Positions 20,169-31,209 are shown, counted from the first letter of the stretch. The stretch: DNA of 64,000 nt from Salinivibrio sharmensis (GCF_001995985.1 NZ_MUFC01000006.1:145643-209642), one strand, 5' to 3'. Numbers and translations: made by a program. The notes: generated by a model not told the origin, from the sequence alone.

Positions 20169-20240
20169 ACTATAAGGGGCGAATCATCACCTTGCCTATC
20201 AGTGACGATTTTACTGATTAAAAAGTAAATATAGATCACA
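20169..20240 (-). promoter_or_regulatory. Candidate ptsG promoter with CRP half-site
   Basis: On the minus strand TATAGT (20169-20174) would start transcription near 20162. TGTGATCTATATTTAC (20225-20240) keeps one perfect CRP half-site and sits about 70 bases upstream, a spacing used by CRP. The second half-site is poor and no good -35 is seen, which fits an activator-dependent promoter. Confidence 0.4.
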
Positions 20241-20616
20241 ATTAGAATTGGCGAAAAAAACAGCAAAAAATAACATAAGGCACTAATTTTAAACGATAAA
20301 AAATCCACCCCGTAGGGAAAACGACACGAACAAAAAAATAGCAACCCCTTCATCCCTAACGTTATTTTACGTAACGAATTAATACAGCACGTAATGCAAT
20401 GGCTTTCAGTTGATAATTTCTAATTATTTCAGGAAGGTAGATGTAAAATTGCGCGAGATCAACTTTAAGGGGCTAGCAATATAATTCGGTTATTTTGTTG
20501 CAAATACAACCAAAAACTGACGCCGAATTAACCAGGCGAGATAGCACCATATCAACGCCAATGAAATCAAAAAACGGTATTTTCTTGCGGTGGGAAGAGC
20601 GCGACGTGCTAAGCAA
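20241..20616. other. AT-rich region between ptsG promoter and tatD terminator
   Basis: About 375 bases are AT-rich with no supported ORF or RNA gene. A short hairpin-like GTTGCAAATACAAC occurs near 20500. Upstream control sites for ptsG may lie here. Confidence 0.3.
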
Positions 20617-20644
20617 GAAAAACGCCCGACAAGGTTATCGGGCG
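20617..20644 (-). terminator. Terminator of the pabC-tatD operon
   Basis: On the minus strand the stem CGCCCGA/TCGGGCG with an eight-base loop ends in GTTTTTCTT. It follows tatD by seven bases. Confidence 0.85.
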
Positions 20645-20651
20645 ACTCGAA

Positions 20652-21431
20652 TTATTGCGGGTTTGCACCAGAAAAAAGCGTAAAAAAGTTACGGCTGGTG
20701 ATGTCACAGACCGTTTCCATCGATTCACCCTTTAACATCGCGACGTACTCAGCAACTTCTTTCACATAAGCTGGCTGGTTTTGCTTGCCACGATGTGGAA
20801 CAGGTGCCAAGTAAGGCGAGTCTGTTTCAACCAGCAGACGCTCAAGCGGTATGCGGCGCACCACATCTTTCAGCTCTGTGGCTTTGTTGAACGTCACTAT
20901 TCCAGAGATGGATATGTAGAAACCGAGCTCAATCGCTGCTTGTGCCATCTCATAGCTTTCTGTAAAGCAGTGTAGCACCCCCCCGACGCGCTCAGCGCCT
21001 TCCTCACGCAGAATCGCAAGCGTGTCTTCACGTGCTGCGCGAGTATGGATAATCAAGGGTTTGTTGAGCTCAACCGCGAGGCGGACATGCTGACGGAAGA
21101 TCGCTTGCTGCTGCTCAGCAAGTTCTGGCTGATAGTGGTAATCCAGCCCTGTCTCTCCCACCGCGACGACACGCTCATCAGTGGCTAAGGCTTTCAGTCG
21201 GTCATAATCGAAACCATTTTCAATATCCAAAGGGTGCACGCCACATGAGGCAAAAACATGCGGGTAAGGTCGGATCATCTCTAGCATCGCCGGAAAACTA
21301 TCTAGCGTCACGCCCACAGAGAGAAAATAGTCGACGCCCCTTGCCTGCGCTTTATCTAAAACATCGGCAACATTCTGGTGCAGCGAATCGTAATCCAGTT
21401 TGTCGAGATGGCAATGAGAGTCTATTAACAC
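20652..21431 (-). CDS. TatD family metal-dependent hydrolase (YcfH)
   Basis: This TIM-barrel hydrolase is related to TatD DNase. The 259 residues start LIDSHCHLDKLDYDS, whose HxH binds metal. GETGLDYHYQ (Glu ligand), HTRAAREDT (His) and LVETDSPYLAP (Asp) complete the site. The start is taken as the GTG at 21431, which has GGAGAA six bases upstream; a TTG at 21443 would overlap holB more deeply. It is the last gene of pabC-mltG-tmk-holB-tatD, as ycfH is in E. coli. Confidence 0.9.
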   Translation of the reverse strand: MLIDSHCHLDKLDYDSLHQNVADVLDKAQARGVDYFLSVGVTLDSFPAMLEMIRPYPHVFASCGVHPLDIENGFDYDRLKALATDERVVAVGETGLDYHYQPELAEQQQAIFRQHVRLAVELNKPLIIHTRAAREDTLAILREEGAERVGGVLHCFTESYEMAQAAIELGFYISISGIVTFNKATELKDVVRRIPLERLLVETDSPYLAPVPHRGKQNQPAYVKEVAEYVAMLKGESMETVCDITSRNFFTLFSGANPQ

Positions 21432-21432
21432 G

Positions 21433-22425
21433 TTATTCTCCAATCGATAATAACCACTGGCTAACTACCAGTTCGGTATTTAGCCCTGTATGAATTTGTA
21501 ACTGACGCTGTAATTGATGCAGCGCGCGTAATAATGAATGAACCTGCTGGGTGGTCAGTGCATTGGCCACTTCCGCAACCCGTTGGTGATGATGCCGATG
21601 CACAATGCTCTGCTCCACACCTTGACGCCATTTGAGTACATCAAGCAGAAAGTGACTGAGCCAGTTCAATGAAGCGGGATAGTGTGCGACCAAGACCTCA
21701 ATAGTGTCAAATAAGCCCGTTCTCTCACGCACATAGGTAGAAAAACTTTCAACCACAATATGGTGATGATCTAACCCGCCCGATGCCACAAAGTCACGAG
21801 CAGCCAAGGGGGCGCCCCGATATAAGCCTACCGCATGGTCTGGAACCGAGCGCTGCAATGCTTGCTCGATCCATGCCTTGGCCGTTTCAGCCTCCGCCTG
21901 TGGGGCTTTCCACACGCTACAGCGACTGATAATGGTCGCGAGTAGGCTATCCAACGAGTCTGTCAATAACACGAAGTAACACCCTGAAGGTGGCTCTTCT
22001 AACGATTTAAGCAACGCATTGGCCGCGGCTTCCCCTAAACGCTCGACACACTCTATGACAATAAAGCGCGCCCCGCCCAATTGTGACGTTTCCAGCGCTT
22101 GTCGTTGCACTTTGCGCACTGCATCAATACCAATCTGCTTGCCGGGTTTCTCAGGGGCTAACCAGTGAATATCAGGGTGGTTACCCGCTGCGAAAAGTTG
22201 GCAATGATGACAATGGCCACAAGCGCTATCGCTTTGATCGCTGCATAGCCGCACCTTGGCAAGCTGGCTTACCAACGCGCGACGGCCGCTGCCCGGGAGC
22301 GCGGCCAACAAGAGCGCATGCGGGAACCTTGCACGCATCAATAGCTGCTGCCAATGCGCCCAAACGCCTTCAAACCAGGGATAAACGCAAGGCGTGGGGT
22401 ATGCCACTGTTATCTTGTCACTCAT
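21433..22425 (-). CDS. holB: DNA polymerase III subunit delta'
   Basis: The delta' subunit is part of the clamp loader that places the beta sliding clamp on DNA. The 330 residues have an N-terminal AAA+ fold with a degenerate P-loop (LPGSGRRAL, no Lys), as expected for delta', which does not bind ATP. The zinc site CGHCHHC with an upstream Cys follows at about 60-75, then [20 protein letters not shown] (about 133-152) and the SRC-like ISRCSVW motif. It overlaps tmk by four bases. Confidence 0.93.
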   Translation of the reverse strand: MSDKITVAYPTPCVYPWFEGVWAHWQQLLMRARFPHALLLAALPGSGRRALVSQLAKVRLCSDQSDSACGHCHHCQLFAAGNHPDIHWLAPEKPGKQIGIDAVRKVQRQALETSQLGGARFIVIECVERLGEAAANALLKSLEEPPSGCYFVLLTDSLDSLLATIISRCSVWKAPQAEAETAKAWIEQALQRSVPDHAVGLYRGAPLAARDFVASGGLDHHHIVVESFSTYVRERTGLFDTIEVLVAHYPASLNWLSHFLLDVLKWRQGVEQSIVHRHHHQRVAEVANALTTQQVHSLLRALHQLQRQLQIHTGLNTELVVSQWLLSIGE

Positions 22426-23060
22426 ACGCCTGTCTGCTGCTTAAGCCAATTATCTAGTGCCGTCTTAATCTGAGCAGTCACGTTGTCTAGCGACTGGCCC
22501 GCATCAATCACCACCACACTGGGATCGTCGTTTGCCAATGCTAGATAGCGCGCTCGCGTGCGCTCAAAAAAATCAAGTTGCATGGTCTCAATCCTATCCA
22601 ACTCACCTCTACCCCGCGCACGTGCCAGGCCTACTTCCGGATCGATGTCCATATACAATGTCAGTGAGGGCGCAAACTCCCCCAAGACCGTTTCTTTTAG
22701 GCTCTGCATCAGCGACGTGTCCATACCACGTCCCCCCCCCTGGTAAGCCTGTGATGACATATCATGGCGGTCACCCACCACCCATTGACCCTTCGCCAGG
22801 GCGGGTTTAATCACATTTTCGACAAGCTGTACTCGAGCGGCATAAAGCATGAGAAGCTCGGCTTTATCCGTGAGCGGTTCATCCGGGTGACCTTGTTTGA
22901 CAAGTGTACGCAACTGTTCAGCAAGCGGCGTACCGCCGGGCTCTCGCGTTGTGATCACATCCTGGATACCAGCGTCGCGTAACACCTGTTTGATCTGATT
23001 GATGGCCGTACTTTTGCCCGCGCCTTCAAGGCCTTCTACAACGATGAAATGGTTCTTCAT
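22422..23060 (-). CDS. tmk: Thymidylate kinase
   Basis: Tmk phosphorylates dTMP to dTDP. The 212 residues contain the P-loop [10 protein letters not shown] (9-18), [14 protein letters not shown] with the DR/TRE signature (about 38-51), the [19 protein letters not shown] lid-adjacent region and the LID arginines in [12 protein letters not shown] (about 147-158). The stop overlaps holB and the start overlaps mltG, so the genes are translationally coupled. Confidence 0.96.
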   Translation of the reverse strand: MKNHFIVVEGLEGAGKSTAINQIKQVLRDAGIQDVITTREPGGTPLAEQLRTLVKQGHPDEPLTDKAELLMLYAARVQLVENVIKPALAKGQWVVGDRHDMSSQAYQGGGRGMDTSLMQSLKETVLGEFAPSLTLYMDIDPEVGLARARGRGELDRIETMQLDFFERTRARYLALANDDPSVVVIDAGQSLDNVTAQIKTALDNWLKQQTGV

Positions 23061-24073
23061 TGATTCTTCAACACTTTTAGATAATCACGCACGGCTCGAT
23101 TATGTTCGGCCAAGGTGGTAGAAAATTGGTGGCCGCCTTTACCCGTGGCGACAAAATAGTAGTAATCCGTTTTTGCTGGCTGCGCAGCGGCTAAGATGGC
23201 CGCTTTACCTGGCATTGCGATCGGCGTCGGAGGCAAGCCATTAATCACATAGGTGTTATAGGGGGTCGGAGTGCGCAAGTCACGCTTACGAATATTGCCA
23301 TCATAGTTGTCCCCCATGCCATAAATCACGGTGGGATCGGTTTGTAAACGCATACCACGTCGCAACCGATTCACAAATACCGACGCCACCTTTTCGCGTT
23401 CACTCGCCAACGCGGTCTCTTTTTCAATGATGGAAGCCAGAATTAATAGCTGATAAGGGGTCTCTATCGGTAAGTCCTCGATACGTTGCTGCCAAGCCTG
23501 CTCCAAGGCCGACTCCATTGCACGTGCGGCGCGTTTTAACAATGCTATATCAGTATCACCCACATCATAGGCGTAGGTTTCAGGGAGCAGTAGCCCTTCC
23601 AATTTATCGTGTGTGAGCCCAATCGCATCAGCAATTGCCTGTTCACTCATGCCATCCAATGTTTTGTCGAGATGCGGCGCGGAGGCAAGCTGCTTGCGCC
23701 ACTGGGCAAACGTACTCCCTTCGACAAAGGTGATTTCATCTTGATATTGCTGACCTGAACGCAGAGTCGCGAACGCCTCGGCTAATGTTTGTCCCGGTTG
23801 AATCTGAAAGGTGCCCGCTTGTACCCGAGTCAGCTCTGGATAAACCCGTGGCGCAAACTTCGACCAGATGCTTGATACCATCCAACCGTTGTCTTCAAAT
23901 TTTGCAATGACCTTATGGTAATGTGCACCGCTAGGTACAGTGAATAGCTGAGGCGTCTGCAAGGATAACGGCGTGGAAATAAACGCCTTCGTTTGCCAAA
24001 GCACCCCAGCGACTGAGGCCAAGACTATTGCCATCAATACGCTCATCAGCCCCAAAAATCGCTTTTTTAGCAC
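23057..24073 (-). CDS. mltG: Endolytic murein transglycosylase MltG
   Basis: MltG is an inner-membrane lytic transglycosylase that cuts new glycan strands. The 338 residues have one N-terminal membrane anchor (about 7-27), then a LysM-like part and the YceG core. The catalytic Glu is in [10 protein letters not shown] (about 217), followed by [21 protein letters not shown] and [21 protein letters not shown]. The start is a GTG overlapping the pabC stop. Confidence 0.94.
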   Translation of the reverse strand: MLKKRFLGLMSVLMAIVLASVAGVLWQTKAFISTPLSLQTPQLFTVPSGAHYHKVIAKFEDNGWMVSSIWSKFAPRVYPELTRVQAGTFQIQPGQTLAEAFATLRSGQQYQDEITFVEGSTFAQWRKQLASAPHLDKTLDGMSEQAIADAIGLTHDKLEGLLLPETYAYDVGDTDIALLKRAARAMESALEQAWQQRIEDLPIETPYQLLILASIIEKETALASEREKVASVFVNRLRRGMRLQTDPTVIYGMGDNYDGNIRKRDLRTPTPYNTYVINGLPPTPIAMPGKAAILAAAQPAKTDYYYFVATGKGGHQFSTTLAEHNRAVRDYLKVLKNQ

Positions 24074-24876
24074 GCGTTTAACCTCTGTTGTAATCGCCTT
24101 GTCAGCGTATGCGTTTTATAACTTGTTTCATTGATGGATGTCACTGGCACCACCTTCATCAAAGCATTGCAAATAAACACTTCATCGGCACGCCACAGCG
24201 CTGTCTCATCGATCGCGACCGTTTTACATTGGTAGTCTGTGAAGCCTTCAATCACGGCCATCACTTTTTCTCGCATCAGTCCCGCCACACCGGCGTATGC
24301 CAAATCAGGTGTATAAATGACATGGTCTTGGCACCAGAAAAGATTGGACGCCGTGGTCTCAACCAGGTTGCCAAACATGTCCGCAACCACGAAATCATCG
24401 GCCTCCGCGTCTTCCAGTGCCAGCTTTAGACGCACCTGTTCTAACCGGTTGAGATGTTTAAGCCCCGCAAAAGGTGACGCGCCAAGCTGTATTTGCGTCG
24501 TCGCCAATGTCACACCATGCTGTTGCCAGTGATGATAATGATGTGGATACGGATGTAGGCTAACAATCACGGTTGGCAACGAGCAGCCTTTGGGACTGTA
24601 ACCGCGGCCCCCCTGCCCTCGGGTGATAATCACCTTCAACACCTGTTCATCATGCGAATGCTGACACGCTTGATCGAGCATTGTCGCGAGTACCGACCAA
24701 TCGACCCCGTGAATGGCTAGTCGCTCACAAGTGCTTTGTAAACGCAGTATATGTGCATCACGATCAAGTAATAGCCCCTGATACACATGGCCAGTGGTAA
24801 AGCAACCATCACCAAATTGGAGTCCGCGGTCAGCGACCGCTAGTTCGCGACAAGGGTGTCCGTTTACCCAATACAT
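24067..24876 (-). CDS. pabC: Aminodeoxychorismate lyase
   Basis: This PLP enzyme makes 4-aminobenzoate for folate from aminodeoxychorismate. The 269 residues fit the fold-type IV family: GDGCFTTGHV near 23, the PLP lysine in EQVLKVIITRGQGGRGY (about 140 in the common frame of the family; Lys in LKVIITRG), GLKHLNRLEQVRLKLAL near 139-155 and ETTASNLFWCQD near 175. It starts the operon pabC-mltG-tmk-holB-tatD, separated from fabF by a terminator. Confidence 0.92.
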   Translation of the reverse strand: MYWVNGHPCRELAVADRGLQFGDGCFTTGHVYQGLLLDRDAHILRLQSTCERLAIHGVDWSVLATMLDQACQHSHDEQVLKVIITRGQGGRGYSPKGCSLPTVIVSLHPYPHHYHHWQQHGVTLATTQIQLGASPFAGLKHLNRLEQVRLKLALEDAEADDFVVADMFGNLVETTASNLFWCQDHVIYTPDLAYAGVAGLMREKVMAVIEGFTDYQCKTVAIDETALWRADEVFICNALMKVVPVTSINETSYKTHTLTRRLQQRLNAC

Positions 24877-24930
24877 CTATCAACCTCGACAGTCACTACT
24901 CTTACAGACAATAAAAACCTTACCAACAAT

Positions 24931-24959
24931 AAAAAACGGCCCGAATCGTCGGGCCGTTA
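24931..24959 (-). terminator. Terminator between fabF and pabC
   Basis: On the minus strand the 10-bp stem AACGGCCCGA/TCGGGCCGTT with a CGAT loop is followed by TTTTATTG. It separates the fab genes from pabC and the genes after it. Confidence 0.9.
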
Positions 24960-25001
24960 CTATAGCAAACTCTTTTTAGGCTGTATAAACGCCTATGCGC
25001 A

Positions 25002-26240
25002 TTACAGCTTTTTGAAGATCAAAGAGCCGTTGGTGCCACCAAAACCAAAGGAGTTACACAAGGCGTACTCCATTTTTACGTCACGCGCTTCGTGCGGTAC
25101 GTAATCTAAATCGCACCCTTCATCGACATTATCAAGGTTGATCGTTGGTGGTACGGTTTGGTCAATCAGCGACATGGCAGTGATAATTGACTCGGCAGAG
25201 CCTGCCGCGCCAAGCAAGTGACCGGTCATTGATTTGGTTGAAGAGACCAACACGCTATCGGCTGCGTCTCCCATAGCACGACGAATCGCCTTGCTCTCCG
25301 CGACATCACCCGCTGGGGTAGATGTACCATGCGCGTTAACGTAGCCAATTTGTGCAGGGTTAATACCCGCATCACGAATTGCCGCTTCCATCGCCAATGC
25401 CGCGCCTGAGCCATCTTCACTCGGCGATGTCATATGATAAGCATCGCCACTCATACCAAAGCCGGCTAATTCACAGTATATGGTTGCGCCACGCGCTTTC
25501 GCATGCTCGTACTCTTCAAGCACCATCACGCCTGCGCCATCACCCAGCACAAAACCATCACGGTCTTTGTCCCATGGGCGAGAGGCTGCCTTTGGATCGT
25601 CATTGCGAGTTGAGAGCGCTTTGGCTGCGGCAAAACCACCAATACCAAGCTCGGTGGAGGCTTTCTCTGCGCCACCGGCAACCATGGCGTCTGCGTCACC
25701 GTATGCAATCATACGGGCAGCATGACCAATATTATGAAGGCCTGTGGTGCATGCGGTTGAAATAGAGATGTTTGGACCACGCATGCCGTAGTTAATCGAC
25801 ACGTGCCCTGCAATCATATTAACGATGGTTGATGGAACAAAGAAGGGGCTGATCTTACGTGGACCCTTTTCCATATACGCACGATGATTTTGTTCAATCA
25901 AACCAAGACCACCAATGCCTGAACCTATCGCGACACCAATACGGTGTGCATTGTTGTCATCAACTTGCAGCCCGGAGTCTTTAATGGCTTGCACACTGGC
26001 AGCAATGCCATATTGGATGAACAAGTCCATTTTTCGTGCATCTTTTTTCGACATGTAGTCTTCACAATTGAAGTCCTTAACCATGCCCGCAAATTGAGTA
26101 GCAAAGTTAGTGGCATCAAAATGCTCAATCGCTGAGATACCGCTTTGCCCGGCTAGCAGAGCTTTCCATGAAGACTCAACTGAGTTACCGACGGGTGACA
26201 ACATACCCATGCCAGTCACAACAACACGACGCTTAGACAC
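25002..26240 (-). CDS. fabF: Beta-ketoacyl-ACP synthase II
   Basis: FabF elongates acyl-ACP with malonyl-ACP. The 412 residues carry the catalytic triad Cys in [12 protein letters not shown] (about 164), His in [12 protein letters not shown] (about 304) and His in [11 protein letters not shown] (about 341). The start codon is GTG, with GGAGAA upstream. It is the last gene of yceD-rpmF-plsX-fabHDG-acpP-fabF. Confidence 0.97.
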   Translation of the reverse strand: MSKRRVVVTGMGMLSPVGNSVESSWKALLAGQSGISAIEHFDATNFATQFAGMVKDFNCEDYMSKKDARKMDLFIQYGIAASVQAIKDSGLQVDDNNAHRIGVAIGSGIGGLGLIEQNHRAYMEKGPRKISPFFVPSTIVNMIAGHVSINYGMRGPNISISTACTTGLHNIGHAARMIAYGDADAMVAGGAEKASTELGIGGFAAAKALSTRNDDPKAASRPWDKDRDGFVLGDGAGVMVLEEYEHAKARGATIYCELAGFGMSGDAYHMTSPSEDGSGAALAMEAAIRDAGINPAQIGYVNAHGTSTPAGDVAESKAIRRAMGDAADSVLVSSTKSMTGHLLGAAGSAESIITAMSLIDQTVPPTINLDNVDEGCDLDYVPHEARDVKMEYALCNSFGFGGTNGSLIFKKL

Positions 26241-26282
26241 GATGATATTCTCCGGAGAATATAAGTTTGGAAATTAGAATAG

Positions 26283-26318
26283 CTTAAAAAGAACACAGGC
26301 GGTCGAGGAGACCGCCTG
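26283..26318 (-). terminator. Attenuator-like hairpin between acpP and fabF
   Basis: On the minus strand the 9-bp stem CAGGCGGTC/GACCGCCTG with a five-base loop is followed by TGTTCTTTTTAAG. The T run starts four bases late, so it may stop only part of transcription. That would fit the much higher need for ACP than for FabF. Confidence 0.65.
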
Positions 26319-26332
26319 GTAGGATTCTGAGA

Positions 26333-26569
26333 TTACGCTGAAGCGCCGACAACGTAGTCGATAGCTGCCTGTACAGTGGTAATCTTCTCTGCTTCTTCAT
26401 CTGGAATCTCTGTATCGAATTCCTCTTCAAGAGCCATTACCAGCTCAACGGTATCCAGAGAGTCCGCGCCCAAGTCGTCTACGAATGAAGCTTCGTTTTT
26501 CACTTCTGCTTCGTCGACACCTAGTTGCTCAACGATGATTTTCTTTACGCGTTCTTCGATGTTGCTCAT
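26333..26569 (-). CDS. acpP: Acyl carrier protein
   Basis: AcpP carries growing acyl chains on a phosphopantetheine arm. The 78-residue acidic protein has the attachment serine in [18 protein letters not shown] (Ser at about 37) and is nearly the same as E. coli AcpP. The 157-base gap to fabG and the following hairpin suggest its own promoter and stable transcript. Confidence 0.98.
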
Positions 26570-26726
26570 ATTAATACTAGTCCTTACAAGATTCGCAGAT
26601 GCGATATGTGCTGTAGTTTATTCATTAATGTGGAAGTTGCAAGACCTCCACGGCTGGTCAAACCACGATTTGGGGACAAATCAATCGGAGTTTGACGTGT
26701 GTCATTCGAGATTGCAACGGTCTCGA

Positions 26727-27461
26727 TCAAATCATGTACATACCGCCATTGACGTGCAAGGTCTCACCCGTCATGTAAGCGGCATCGTCAGAGGCTAAAA
26801 ACGCCACCGTTGCAGCAATCTCTTTTGGATCACCCAAACGCCCTGCTGGCACTTGTGCCAGGGTCGCAGCGCGCTGTTCATCATTCAGCGCCTTAGTCAT
26901 ATCGGTTTCGATAAAACCAGGGGCAACTGTATTCACTGTGATGCCACGCGCAGCCACTTCACGTGCCATGGATTTGGTAAAGCCAATCACACCGGCTTTT
27001 GCCGCCGCATAATTCGCCTGTCCCGCATTACCCATTACACCGACCACAGAACCAATGTTAATGATTCGGCCACAGCGTTTTTTCATCATCGCACGCAATA
27101 CAGCCTTTGATAAACGGAAGATTGACGTTAAGTTGGTGTCCATAATGTCCTGCCACTCATCGTCTTTCATACGCATCAATAGGTTATCACGAGTGATACC
27201 GGCGTTGTTAACCAGAATATCAACGTCACCAAATTCTTTTTTGATCGTATCAAGCACCTCTGCGACTGACTCTGGCGAGGTCACATTGAGTGCTAAGCCT
27301 TTACCGTTTTCACCGAGGTAGTCGCTAATGGCTGCAGCGCCTTTTTCGCTAGTCGCTGTACCAATCACAGTGGCACCACGCTCCGCCAAAAGCTCTGCCG
27401 TTGCTCGGCCAATCCCACGGCTTGCGCCTGTCACCAGCGCTACTTTTCCGTCTAGTTTCAT
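26727..27461 (-). CDS. fabG: 3-oxoacyl-ACP reductase
   Basis: FabG reduces 3-oxoacyl-ACP using NADPH. The 244 residues show TGASRGIGRA (11-20), NNAGITRDNLL (about 86-96), the catalytic Ser in NIGSVVG (about 138) and the YAAAK motif (about 151-155), with the C-terminal GETLHVNGGMYM. It lies between fabD and acpP. Confidence 0.97.
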   Translation of the reverse strand: MKLDGKVALVTGASRGIGRATAELLAERGATVIGTATSEKGAAAISDYLGENGKGLALNVTSPESVAEVLDTIKKEFGDVDILVNNAGITRDNLLMRMKDDEWQDIMDTNLTSIFRLSKAVLRAMMKKRCGRIINIGSVVGVMGNAGQANYAAAKAGVIGFTKSMAREVAARGITVNTVAPGFIETDMTKALNDEQRAATLAQVPAGRLGDPKEIAATVAFLASDDAAYMTGETLHVNGGMYMI

Positions 27462-27527
27462 TCGGTTACCCTTTTAGTTGATTCTGCCGACATACGCCGG
27501 CAGTCACAAAGTGTCTAGTAATACGGT

Positions 27528-28484
27528 TTACGCCTTCGCGGCGGCAAGGCTGGCGCTATCATTAACCGCCGCGCTGCTCAACGCCTTGTTGATGCGTTTG
27601 GTCAAGCCTGTCAGTACTTTACCAGGGCCAAACTCCAACAGCTGTTCCACGCCTTCAGCCGCCATATACTCGACCGTTTCGGTCCAGCGTACCGGGCTAT
27701 GTAATTGACGCACCAGGGCTTCTTTAATTTGATCCGGCTCTATCGGCGTTGCTACATCAGCATTGTTGACCACAGGTATACGTGGCGTATTAAACGTTAC
27801 CGACTCCAACGCTTGCGCCAGTTTTTCTGCTGCAGGCTTCATCAGCGCACAGTGAGAAGGCACTGACACCGGCAGCGGCAATGCACGTTTTGCGCCCGCG
27901 TCTTTACACAAGGCGTTAGCACGCTCAACCGCTTCTTTATTACCCGCAATCACCACTTGGCCTGGCGAGTTAAAGTTAACCGGTGAGACCACCTGCCCTT
28001 GCGCCGCTTGCTCACATGCTGTGGCAATTGCTTCATTGTCGAGGCCAATAATCGCTGACATCGCGCCAATCCCCGTTGGTACCGCTTCTTGCATCAGTTG
28101 GCCGCGCAATTCAACCAGCTTGATCGCTGCTTTGAAATCCAACACGCCAGCACACACCAAGGCCGAGTATTCACCCAAGCTGTGACCGGCAAGCATGGCT
28201 GGCGCAGCGCCACCTTGGGCTTCCCATACTCGCCAAATAGCAACAGACGCGGCTAATAACGCAGGTTGGGTACGATGGGTTTCATTTAAGTCCGCTTCAG
28301 GGCCTTGCTGGACCAATGCCCAAAGGTCATAGCCAAGCACTTCTGAGGCTTCTGAAAACGTCTGCTGCACAACGCCATACTGTTCGGCGAACTCCCCGAG
28401 CATCCCCACAGCTTGTGATCCTTGGCCAGGAAATACGATTGCAGTTGGAGACGTCGCTGTTGAAGAACTAGCTGTTGAAGACAT
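27528..28484 (-). CDS. fabD: Malonyl-CoA:ACP transacylase
   Basis: FabD loads malonyl groups onto ACP. The 318 residues have FPGQGSQAVGML near 18, the nucleophile in GHSLGEYSALV (about 101), and the His in VPSHCALMKPAAEKL (about 210). The first 13 residues form a Ser/Thr/Ala-rich extension not usual for FabD; an alternative start further in is not obvious. Confidence 0.96.
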   Translation of the reverse strand: MSSTASSSTATSPTAIVFPGQGSQAVGMLGEFAEQYGVVQQTFSEASEVLGYDLWALVQQGPEADLNETHRTQPALLAASVAIWRVWEAQGGAAPAMLAGHSLGEYSALVCAGVLDFKAAIKLVELRGQLMQEAVPTGIGAMSAIIGLDNEAIATACEQAAQGQVVSPVNFNSPGQVVIAGNKEAVERANALCKDAGAKRALPLPVSVPSHCALMKPAAEKLAQALESVTFNTPRIPVVNNADVATPIEPDQIKEALVRQLHSPVRWTETVEYMAAEGVEQLLEFGPGKVLTGLTKRINKALSSAAVNDSASLAAAKA

Positions 28485-28502
28485 AGCTGTTTTCCTATTT
28501 AT

Positions 28503-29462
28503 TTAAAATCTGACCAACGCTGAACCCCATGCGAATCCGCCGCCAAACGCCTCAAGCAAGAGTGTCTGGCCTCGTTGGATTCGCCCATCACGTACCGCCT
28601 CATCAAGGGCAGTTGGTACCGATGCAGCAGACGTGTTGCCATGGCGGTCAAGCGTCAATACAACTTGATCCATCGACATCGCGAGTTTCTTCGCGGTCGC
28701 TTTAATAATTCGATAATTGGCTTGGTGTGGTACCAACCAATCTATATCTGACTTTTCAATTTGGTTAGCCTGAAGCGTTTCTGTCACAATATTGGCCAGT
28801 TGTGTTACCGCCACTTTGAAGACTTCATTCCCCGCCATATAAAGCCACGCTTCATCGGCCTCTAACGATTGACCACGCTCTGGATACTTAAGTTTCAATA
28901 GCTCGCCAAATTTGCCATCAGCTTTCAGGTGTGTGGACAAAATACCATCATTTTCATCAGCAGAGAGCACCACTGCACCTGCACCATCACCAAACAGAAT
29001 AATGGTGGAGCGATCATCAGGATCACAGGTGTGTGACAGGCGATCTGCGCCTACCACCAGCGCATTTTTGGCGAGGCCATTTTTAACGTATTGATCCGCG
29101 ACACTGAGTGCATACACAAAGCCAGAGCACGCCGCCGCAATATCAAAAGCGGGGCAGCCTTTAATCCCCAGCATGGCTTGAACATCACAGGCAGCTGCGG
29201 GAAAAGCACGCTCACCACTGGTGGTGGCGACAATAATCAGGTCGATGTCATGTTTATCGATGGCAGCCATATCTATCGCCTGTACGGCGGCCTGATAAGC
29301 CATCGAGGCAACGGTATCTGTGGGTGCAGCAATGCGACGTTCTTTGATCCCCGTACGGGTCACAATCCACTCATCACTGGTGTCTACCATCTGTTCAAGG
29401 TCAGCATTGGTGCGAACCTGTTCAGGCAAATAGCTGCCTGTGCCCAAAATCTTACTATACAT
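28503..29462 (-). CDS. fabH: Beta-ketoacyl-ACP synthase III
   Basis: FabH starts fatty acid synthesis by joining acetyl-CoA and malonyl-ACP. The 319 residues contain the Cys in [12 protein letters not shown] (about 113), the His in [11 protein letters not shown] (about 247) and the Asn in [11 protein letters not shown] (about 277). The gene is eight bases after plsX and 18 before fabD. Confidence 0.97.
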   Translation of the reverse strand: MYSKILGTGSYLPEQVRTNADLEQMVDTSDEWIVTRTGIKERRIAAPTDTVASMAYQAAVQAIDMAAIDKHDIDLIIVATTSGERAFPAAACDVQAMLGIKGCPAFDIAAACSGFVYALSVADQYVKNGLAKNALVVGADRLSHTCDPDDRSTIILFGDGAGAVVLSADENDGILSTHLKADGKFGELLKLKYPERGQSLEADEAWLYMAGNEVFKVAVTQLANIVTETLQANQIEKSDIDWLVPHQANYRIIKATAKKLAMSMDQVVLTLDRHGNTSAASVPTALDEAVRDGRIQRGQTLLLEAFGGGFAWGSALVRF

Positions 29463-29470
29463 GAAGACTA

Positions 29471-30493
29471 CTAATGCCTCTCGAGAAGAACTGCCTCTAA
29501 ACGGTCACTTATCTTAGTTGGGATTTGCCGTTCGACCTCGTGCACCGCCTCAAAAATAGCGTTTTCGTAAGCGGCGATATCAGCGCGTCCGTGGCTTTTT
29601 ACAACGATGCCGCGCAATCCTAGCAAACTTGCGCCGTTGTACTGGTCGGGTTTCAGCTGTTGGAGTTGATTTAATAGATCAGAAAATAGCCATTTCGCGA
29701 TCCAACGCTTAATAGGGTGCGGGTGGAGGTGGGCTTTCACCTTGTCGATGATCAAGCGTGCGACCCCCTCGCTGGTTTTTAATGCAACATTGCCAACAAA
29801 GCCATCACAGACAATCACATCGGTCTCACCTGTGTAGATTTGATCGCCCTCGACGTAACCGGTGTAACGCACAGAGTCGCTTTGCTGCAAAAGATCAGCA
29901 CAGCGGCGCACCAGATCGTTCCCTTTTATCGCCTCTTCACCGATATTTAACAAACCGATACGCGGGGTATGGCCTAACTCAGCCTCCGCTAACACCGCGC
30001 CCATCACTGCGAATTGGAATAAGGTGTCGGCGTCACAGGCGACGTTGGCGCCTAAATCGAGCAACCATTTACGTTGGTATTGGGCACCGGGCAAGGCGGT
30101 GACAAGGGCAGGACGATCAATGCCGGGCAGCAGCTTAAGCAAATATTTGGACAGCGCCATTAACGCCCCCGTATTCCCCGCGCTTACACAGGCATCCGCT
30201 TCACCACTGGCCACCTTTTCCAATGCGACACGCATAGACGTATTATGACTGCGGCGCAGCGCTGTGGACGGACGCATATCATTAGGGATCACGTCCGGGG
30301 CATGGACGATAGACAATCGGGAATGATGCTGGGCATTGAGCTGGTTCAGTGACGCCTTAATGTGAGGCTCGTCGCCCACTAGGATCACTTTTAGGTCCGC
30401 AAAACGTGACAATGCCTGCACGGAGGCAGGCACTGTAACTTGGGGACCGAAATCCCCACCCATCGCATCGAGTGCAATGGTTAACCTAGTCAA
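29471..30493 (-). CDS. plsX: Phosphate acyltransferase PlsX
   Basis: PlsX makes acyl-phosphate from acyl-ACP for phospholipid synthesis. The 340 residues begin [19 protein letters not shown] and hold [26 protein letters not shown] (about 107-132), [16 protein letters not shown] and [17 protein letters not shown], all typical of the family. Confidence 0.97.
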   Translation of the reverse strand: MTRLTIALDAMGGDFGPQVTVPASVQALSRFADLKVILVGDEPHIKASLNQLNAQHHSRLSIVHAPDVIPNDMRPSTALRRSHNTSMRVALEKVASGEADACVSAGNTGALMALSKYLLKLLPGIDRPALVTALPGAQYQRKWLLDLGANVACDADTLFQFAVMGAVLAEAELGHTPRIGLLNIGEEAIKGNDLVRRCADLLQQSDSVRYTGYVEGDQIYTGETDVIVCDGFVGNVALKTSEGVARLIIDKVKAHLHPHPIKRWIAKWLFSDLLNQLQQLKPDQYNGASLLGLRGIVVKSHGRADIAAYENAIFEAVHEVERQIPTKISDRLEAVLLERH

Positions 30494-30502
30494 GGGTCAA
30501 CC

Positions 30503-30673
30503 TTACTTGTTGATAACCTTGCGGCCACGGTAGAAACCGTCTGCAGTCATGTTGTGACGCAGGTGAGTCTCACCGCTAGTTTTGTCTACAGATACAGCTT
30601 GAGTACCCAGTGCATCGTGTGAACGACGCATACCACGTTTAGAACGGGTTTTACGGTTCTTTTGTACGGCCAT
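30503..30673 (-). CDS. rpmF: 50S ribosomal protein L32
   Basis: The 56-residue product begins [20 protein letters not shown] and continues with [20 protein letters not shown], the conserved bacterial L32 sequence. The pair of zinc cysteines found in some L32 proteins is absent. It lies between yceD and plsX, its standard place, and is shorter than usual gene-calling cut-offs. Confidence 0.97.
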   Translation of the reverse strand: MAVQKNRKTRSKRGMRRSHDALGTQAVSVDKTSGETHLRHNMTADGFYRGRKVINK

Positions 30674-30678
30674 TGACC

Positions 30679-31209
30679 CTACTCCTCGTTACTTTGCTTT
30701 AAGTTTTTTAGTACGGCAAACGGATTTGGACGCTCATCAGCAAGTGGGATTTCCCCATACACCATGTTCTCTGCACTAACTTTACAGTCGGTGTCTTCGT
30801 GCATGGCGACTTGTGGCAAGGCCACAATCAACTCGTCTTCGACTAATTGAATCAGATCAATCTCACCGTTTTCGTCGACTAATGCCGGCTCATAAGCATC
30901 CGGTAAATTGCCAACCTGGTCATCATTGAAAACCGGGCTATAAACGAATTCAGTTTCACAGCGATGTGAAAATGGTTCCCAACAACGTTGACACTCAAGA
31001 CTGACCGAAACGGTGGCACGACCTGTGACCGTTTTGAGCCCTTGGGCGTCAATGTCGAACGAAAGCATCACTTCCGCATCACTATCGATGCTTTGGGTTG
31101 CCTCACCGAGACGCACTAAACGCTGCTTGTCTACGATACCATCATAGTCAAGTTGCTTTTGTGCACAACGGAACGGATCAACCGTCAGCGGTAGCTTTAC
31201 CTTCTGCAT
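30679..31209 (-). CDS. yceD: YceD family protein (DUF177, 23S rRNA accumulation)
   Basis: YceD is needed for normal 23S rRNA levels; its biochemical role is not settled. The 176 residues include [22 protein letters not shown] (about 88-109) with a CxxC pair, and an acidic centre [27 protein letters not shown] that carries the DUF177 signature. It starts the fab operon five bases ahead of rpmF. Confidence 0.93.
   Translation of the reverse strand: MQKVKLPLTVDPFRCAQKQLDYDGIVDKQRLVRLGEATQSIDSDAEVMLSFDIDAQGLKTVTGRATVSVSLECQRCWEPFSHRCETEFVYSPVFNDDQVGNLPDAYEPALVDENGEIDLIQLVEDELIVALPQVAMHEDTDCKVSAENMVYGEIPLADERPNPFAVLKNLKQSNEE

Noticed and set aside
20015-20353. Minus-strand 112-residue ORF upstream of ptsG
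   Set aside because: It overlaps the ptsG start and promoter, has odd composition and no ribosome site or family features.
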